NCBI GenBank assembly: GCA_027488495.1
Contig: JAIYBO010000098.1
Location: 1-7,684 of the forward strand
Reading direction: 5' to 3'
DNA from: Bacteroidota bacterium
GTDB lineage: Bacteria; Bacteroidota; Bacteroidia; NS11-12g; UBA955
DNA length: 7,684 bases
Shown here one piece after another: positions 6,008 through 7,684 of this stretch. A program made the translations under genes and the position numbers. Position 1 is the first letter of the stretch, and each line of letters begins with the position of its first letter. The notes beneath the pieces are model-generated. The model was not told where the DNA came from and did no database searches. It saw only the letters and a program-made list of their open reading frames with translations.

Positions 6008-7684
6008 ATGCGGAAACCTTTAATCATCCTATTGTGCCTTTTTCTCCAATTCGCAAATGCGGATGCACAACTCTACTATAACGCCCCCAACGCATCGGCA
6101 TACAATCCCCTCAACAACAAATACCTCATCACCAACCAAGGCAGTGGTGAAGTGTTTTATATCGATCGCGCTGGCAACAAAACCCTATTTGCCAAAAACC
6201 TCAAATCGCCCCGAAACATCGCCTTTCACAAATTGCCCATTGGCTACAGCGTGCTTGTGCTCGACTCCAACCGCATGGTGATTTACGACACCGCCGGCAA
6301 TCAATTGGGCACCGAAACCGTGAGCGGCATCCAACAAATACAGGATTGCGTTTACGATTCAACCGCCAAAACATTATACACCACAGACCGCGTCCGTGGA
6401 TGCATCTACAAAACCACCTTCGCCGCATCTTCGCCCTACGCGCCGCATACCACCATTTGGGTGAGCAACATCGTAAAACCCTCTGCCATCCTGCTACAAA
6501 AAAACAAAAACAGAATACTACTCGTTCAAGACACCACCAACAGCAACCTCATTGCCATTTCACTGTTGGATTCCTCCGTGCAAACCCTCAGGTCGCTCAA
6601 CATCAAAAACGCCATGGGACTCGCCGAAGACGCGCAAGGAAATCTCTACATCGCTTCGGTGGGCGACAAATACATATACCAACTCAATAAATACTACAGT
6701 GGCAATCCCAAAGTGTTACTCAGCGAACCAAAGCCAGGCGATATCACCATCGTAAGCGAACGCAACGAATGGGTTTATACCTGCATCATCTGCGGCAAAG
6801 TCTTTGTGGCCGATATACATCTTTTCGGTCCCGACAGTGAAATTGTAGGCTGCGCGGGCGATAGCGTCACCACCTACAAAAATCCGTTTATCAAAAACAT
6901 CGGCACCTTTGAACAAGGCAACGAATTCACCCTGGAACTCAGCAACAACCAAGGCGATTTTTCTAAGGGTTATGAACTCAGCCGCGTAACAGATACCCTC
7001 ATCCCCGCCATGATTTCGGCAGTTTTACCGAAAAATCTCTCCGCGGGCATGGGCTATCGCATCCGATGGAGCAGCACCAAGCCCAAAATCACGGGCTACC
7101 TGCAAATGACCCAAATTCTCGAAGCACCCACCTTGTTGCTATCCGATAAGGGGTCTGTTCGATACGACTGCGATGGACTTGGCATTCGTTTGAAAGCCCA
7201 GGATTCAGCCATTCTCACTGATTATACCTGGCGTGTAAATGGCAGGGTCATCACAGATTCAACCCAGTTTCTCACGATCAAAGGCCAAAGCCAAAACACC
7301 CAGTTTGTACACCTCGAAGCGAAACAATCAGCCACCGGTTGCACAGCCCACGATTCACTGAAAATCATCTATGCGGCATCGCCCCAGGTGCCTCAACAAC
7401 TCCCCATTATCCGCGTTTGTGCAAACGATTCTGTAATTTTTGGCGACACTTTTACCAATAACACTCACCAATACAACTGGAAAAATGGCAAAGGTTGGAA
7501 CAGCCAAAACATGAAGCCCCGCTACAAAGCGCTGCAAACAGATACATTTCAATGCACAATTACCTCTACCCAAGGATGTGTATCAACCACCGCTCAAACC
7601 TTAACCGTAACCCAATACGATTCCATTCAATGGGTCACCCAGTCCGATACACTTTTAGAAGTCGCATCCAAACAAAAGGATACG
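6008..7684 (+). CDS. Secreted beta-propeller plus Ig-like domain protein, N-terminal part (runs off right edge)
   Basis: The frame opened by ATG 6008 runs 559 codons to the window edge without a stop, so the C-terminus is missing. The start is fixed by a good signal peptide, MRKPLIILLCLFLQFANADA before Gln21; the frame is open further upstream but offers no ATG in the spacer. Residues about 25-275 contain six blade-like repeats, for example YLITNQGSGEVFYIDRAG, YSVLVLDSNRMVIYDTAG and GNLYIASVGDKYIYQLN, and resemble an NHL/SMP-30-type six-bladed beta-propeller. I see no catalytic residue set of SMP-30 lactonases. Residues about 282-363 are a beta-sandwich module widespread in secreted Bacteroidota proteins (FTLELSNNQGDF, then LPKNLSAGMGYRIRW). 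Two Ig-like modules follow, with Cys pairs C388/C445 and C471/C524 around core Trp residues. It lies 142 bases after the T9SS gene on the same strand. A T9SS sorting domain beyond the edge is likely but not seen. Probably a surface or extracellular binding protein; ligand unknown. Confidence 0.93.
   Translation, partial: MRKPLIILLCLFLQFANADAQLYYNAPNASAYNPLNNKYLITNQGSGEVFYIDRAGNKTLFAKNLKSPRNIAFHKLPIGYSVLVLDSNRMVIYDTAGNQLGTETVSGIQQIQDCVYDSTAKTLYTTDRVRGCIYKTTFAASSPYAPHTTIWVSNIVKPSAILLQKNKNRILLVQDTTNSNLIAISLLDSSVQTLRSLNIKNAMGLAEDAQGNLYIASVGDKYIYQLNKYYSGNPKVLLSEPKPGDITIVSERNEWVYTCIICGKVFVADIHLFGPDSEIVGCAGDSVTTYKNPFIKNIGTFEQGNEFTLELSNNQGDFSKGYELSRVTDTLIPAMISAVLPKNLSAGMGYRIRWSSTKPKITGYLQMTQILEAPTLLLSDKGSVRYDCDGLGIRLKAQDSAILTDYTWRVNGRVITDSTQFLTIKGQSQNTQFVHLEAKQSATGCTAHDSLKIIYAASPQVPQQLPIIRVCANDSVIFGDTFTNNTHQYNWKNGKGWNSQNMKPRYKALQTDTFQCTITSTQGCVSTTAQTLTVTQYDSIQWVTQSDTLLEVASKQKDT

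Noticed and set aside
6776..6832. C2H2 zinc-finger-like half motif YTCIICGKVF in the second gene
   Set aside because: The Cys half fits the classic finger and a hydrophobic core residue follows, but the two His ligands are absent at the expected distance. The segment also lies in the last blade of a secreted beta-propeller, so the match is chance.
6080..6835. SMP-30/gluconolactonase enzyme activity for the propeller protein
   Set aside because: Only blade-like repeats are seen. I could not identify the metal-binding Glu/Asn/Asp set of the enzyme family, and fusion to Ig-like modules suggests binding instead of catalysis.
6057..6952. Several 67-114 codon ORFs on both strands over the second gene
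   Set aside because: They overlap the frame starting at 6008, which has a signal peptide, propeller repeats and Ig-like modules. Their own products are low-complexity, rich in His, Arg, Thr or Cys, and unlike real proteins.

Overview
The window comes from a member of the Bacteroidota. Three things point there. The 1765-residue secreted protein ends in a type IX secretion (T9SS) type B sorting domain, also called the gliding-motility-associated C-terminal domain, which is confined to that phylum. A lipoprotein at the left edge carries the FSC-KKD pattern common in the phylum. No start codon has a clear Shine-Dalgarno sequence; the leaders are A-rich or A/C-rich instead. The genus cannot be told from the sequence.

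Layout: positions 1-149 hold the start of a minus-strand lipoprotein gene that runs off the left edge. Positions 150-567 are AT-rich, with a possible 55-residue minus-strand ORF (326-493) and two short palindromes. Positions 568-5865 are one very large plus-strand gene. Its product has a signal peptide, about fifteen tandem Ig-fold modules (PKD and PKD-like), four fibronectin-III-like modules and the T9SS sorting domain. After a 142-base spacer without a visible terminator, a second plus-strand gene starts at 6008 and is still open at 7684. It encodes a signal peptide, a probable six-bladed NHL/SMP-30-like beta-propeller, a Bacteroidota-type beta-sandwich module and at least two Ig-like modules. 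It is easy to overlook because no stop codon lies within the window.

The two plus-strand genes look like a pair of exported, adhesin-like or surface-structure proteins, probably transcribed together. Both carry Ig-like modules of the same design: a Cys near the first strand, a Trp in the core, and a second Cys in a Gly-Cys turn 52-61 residues later. Neither shows a catalytic motif. Their ligand or role (attachment, gliding, matrix, carbohydrate binding) cannot be read from the sequence.

The most notable structure is the strict two-cysteine periodicity of the fifteen-module rod, with a few telling exceptions. No CRISPR array, insertion sequence, tRNA, rRNA or defence system was seen.
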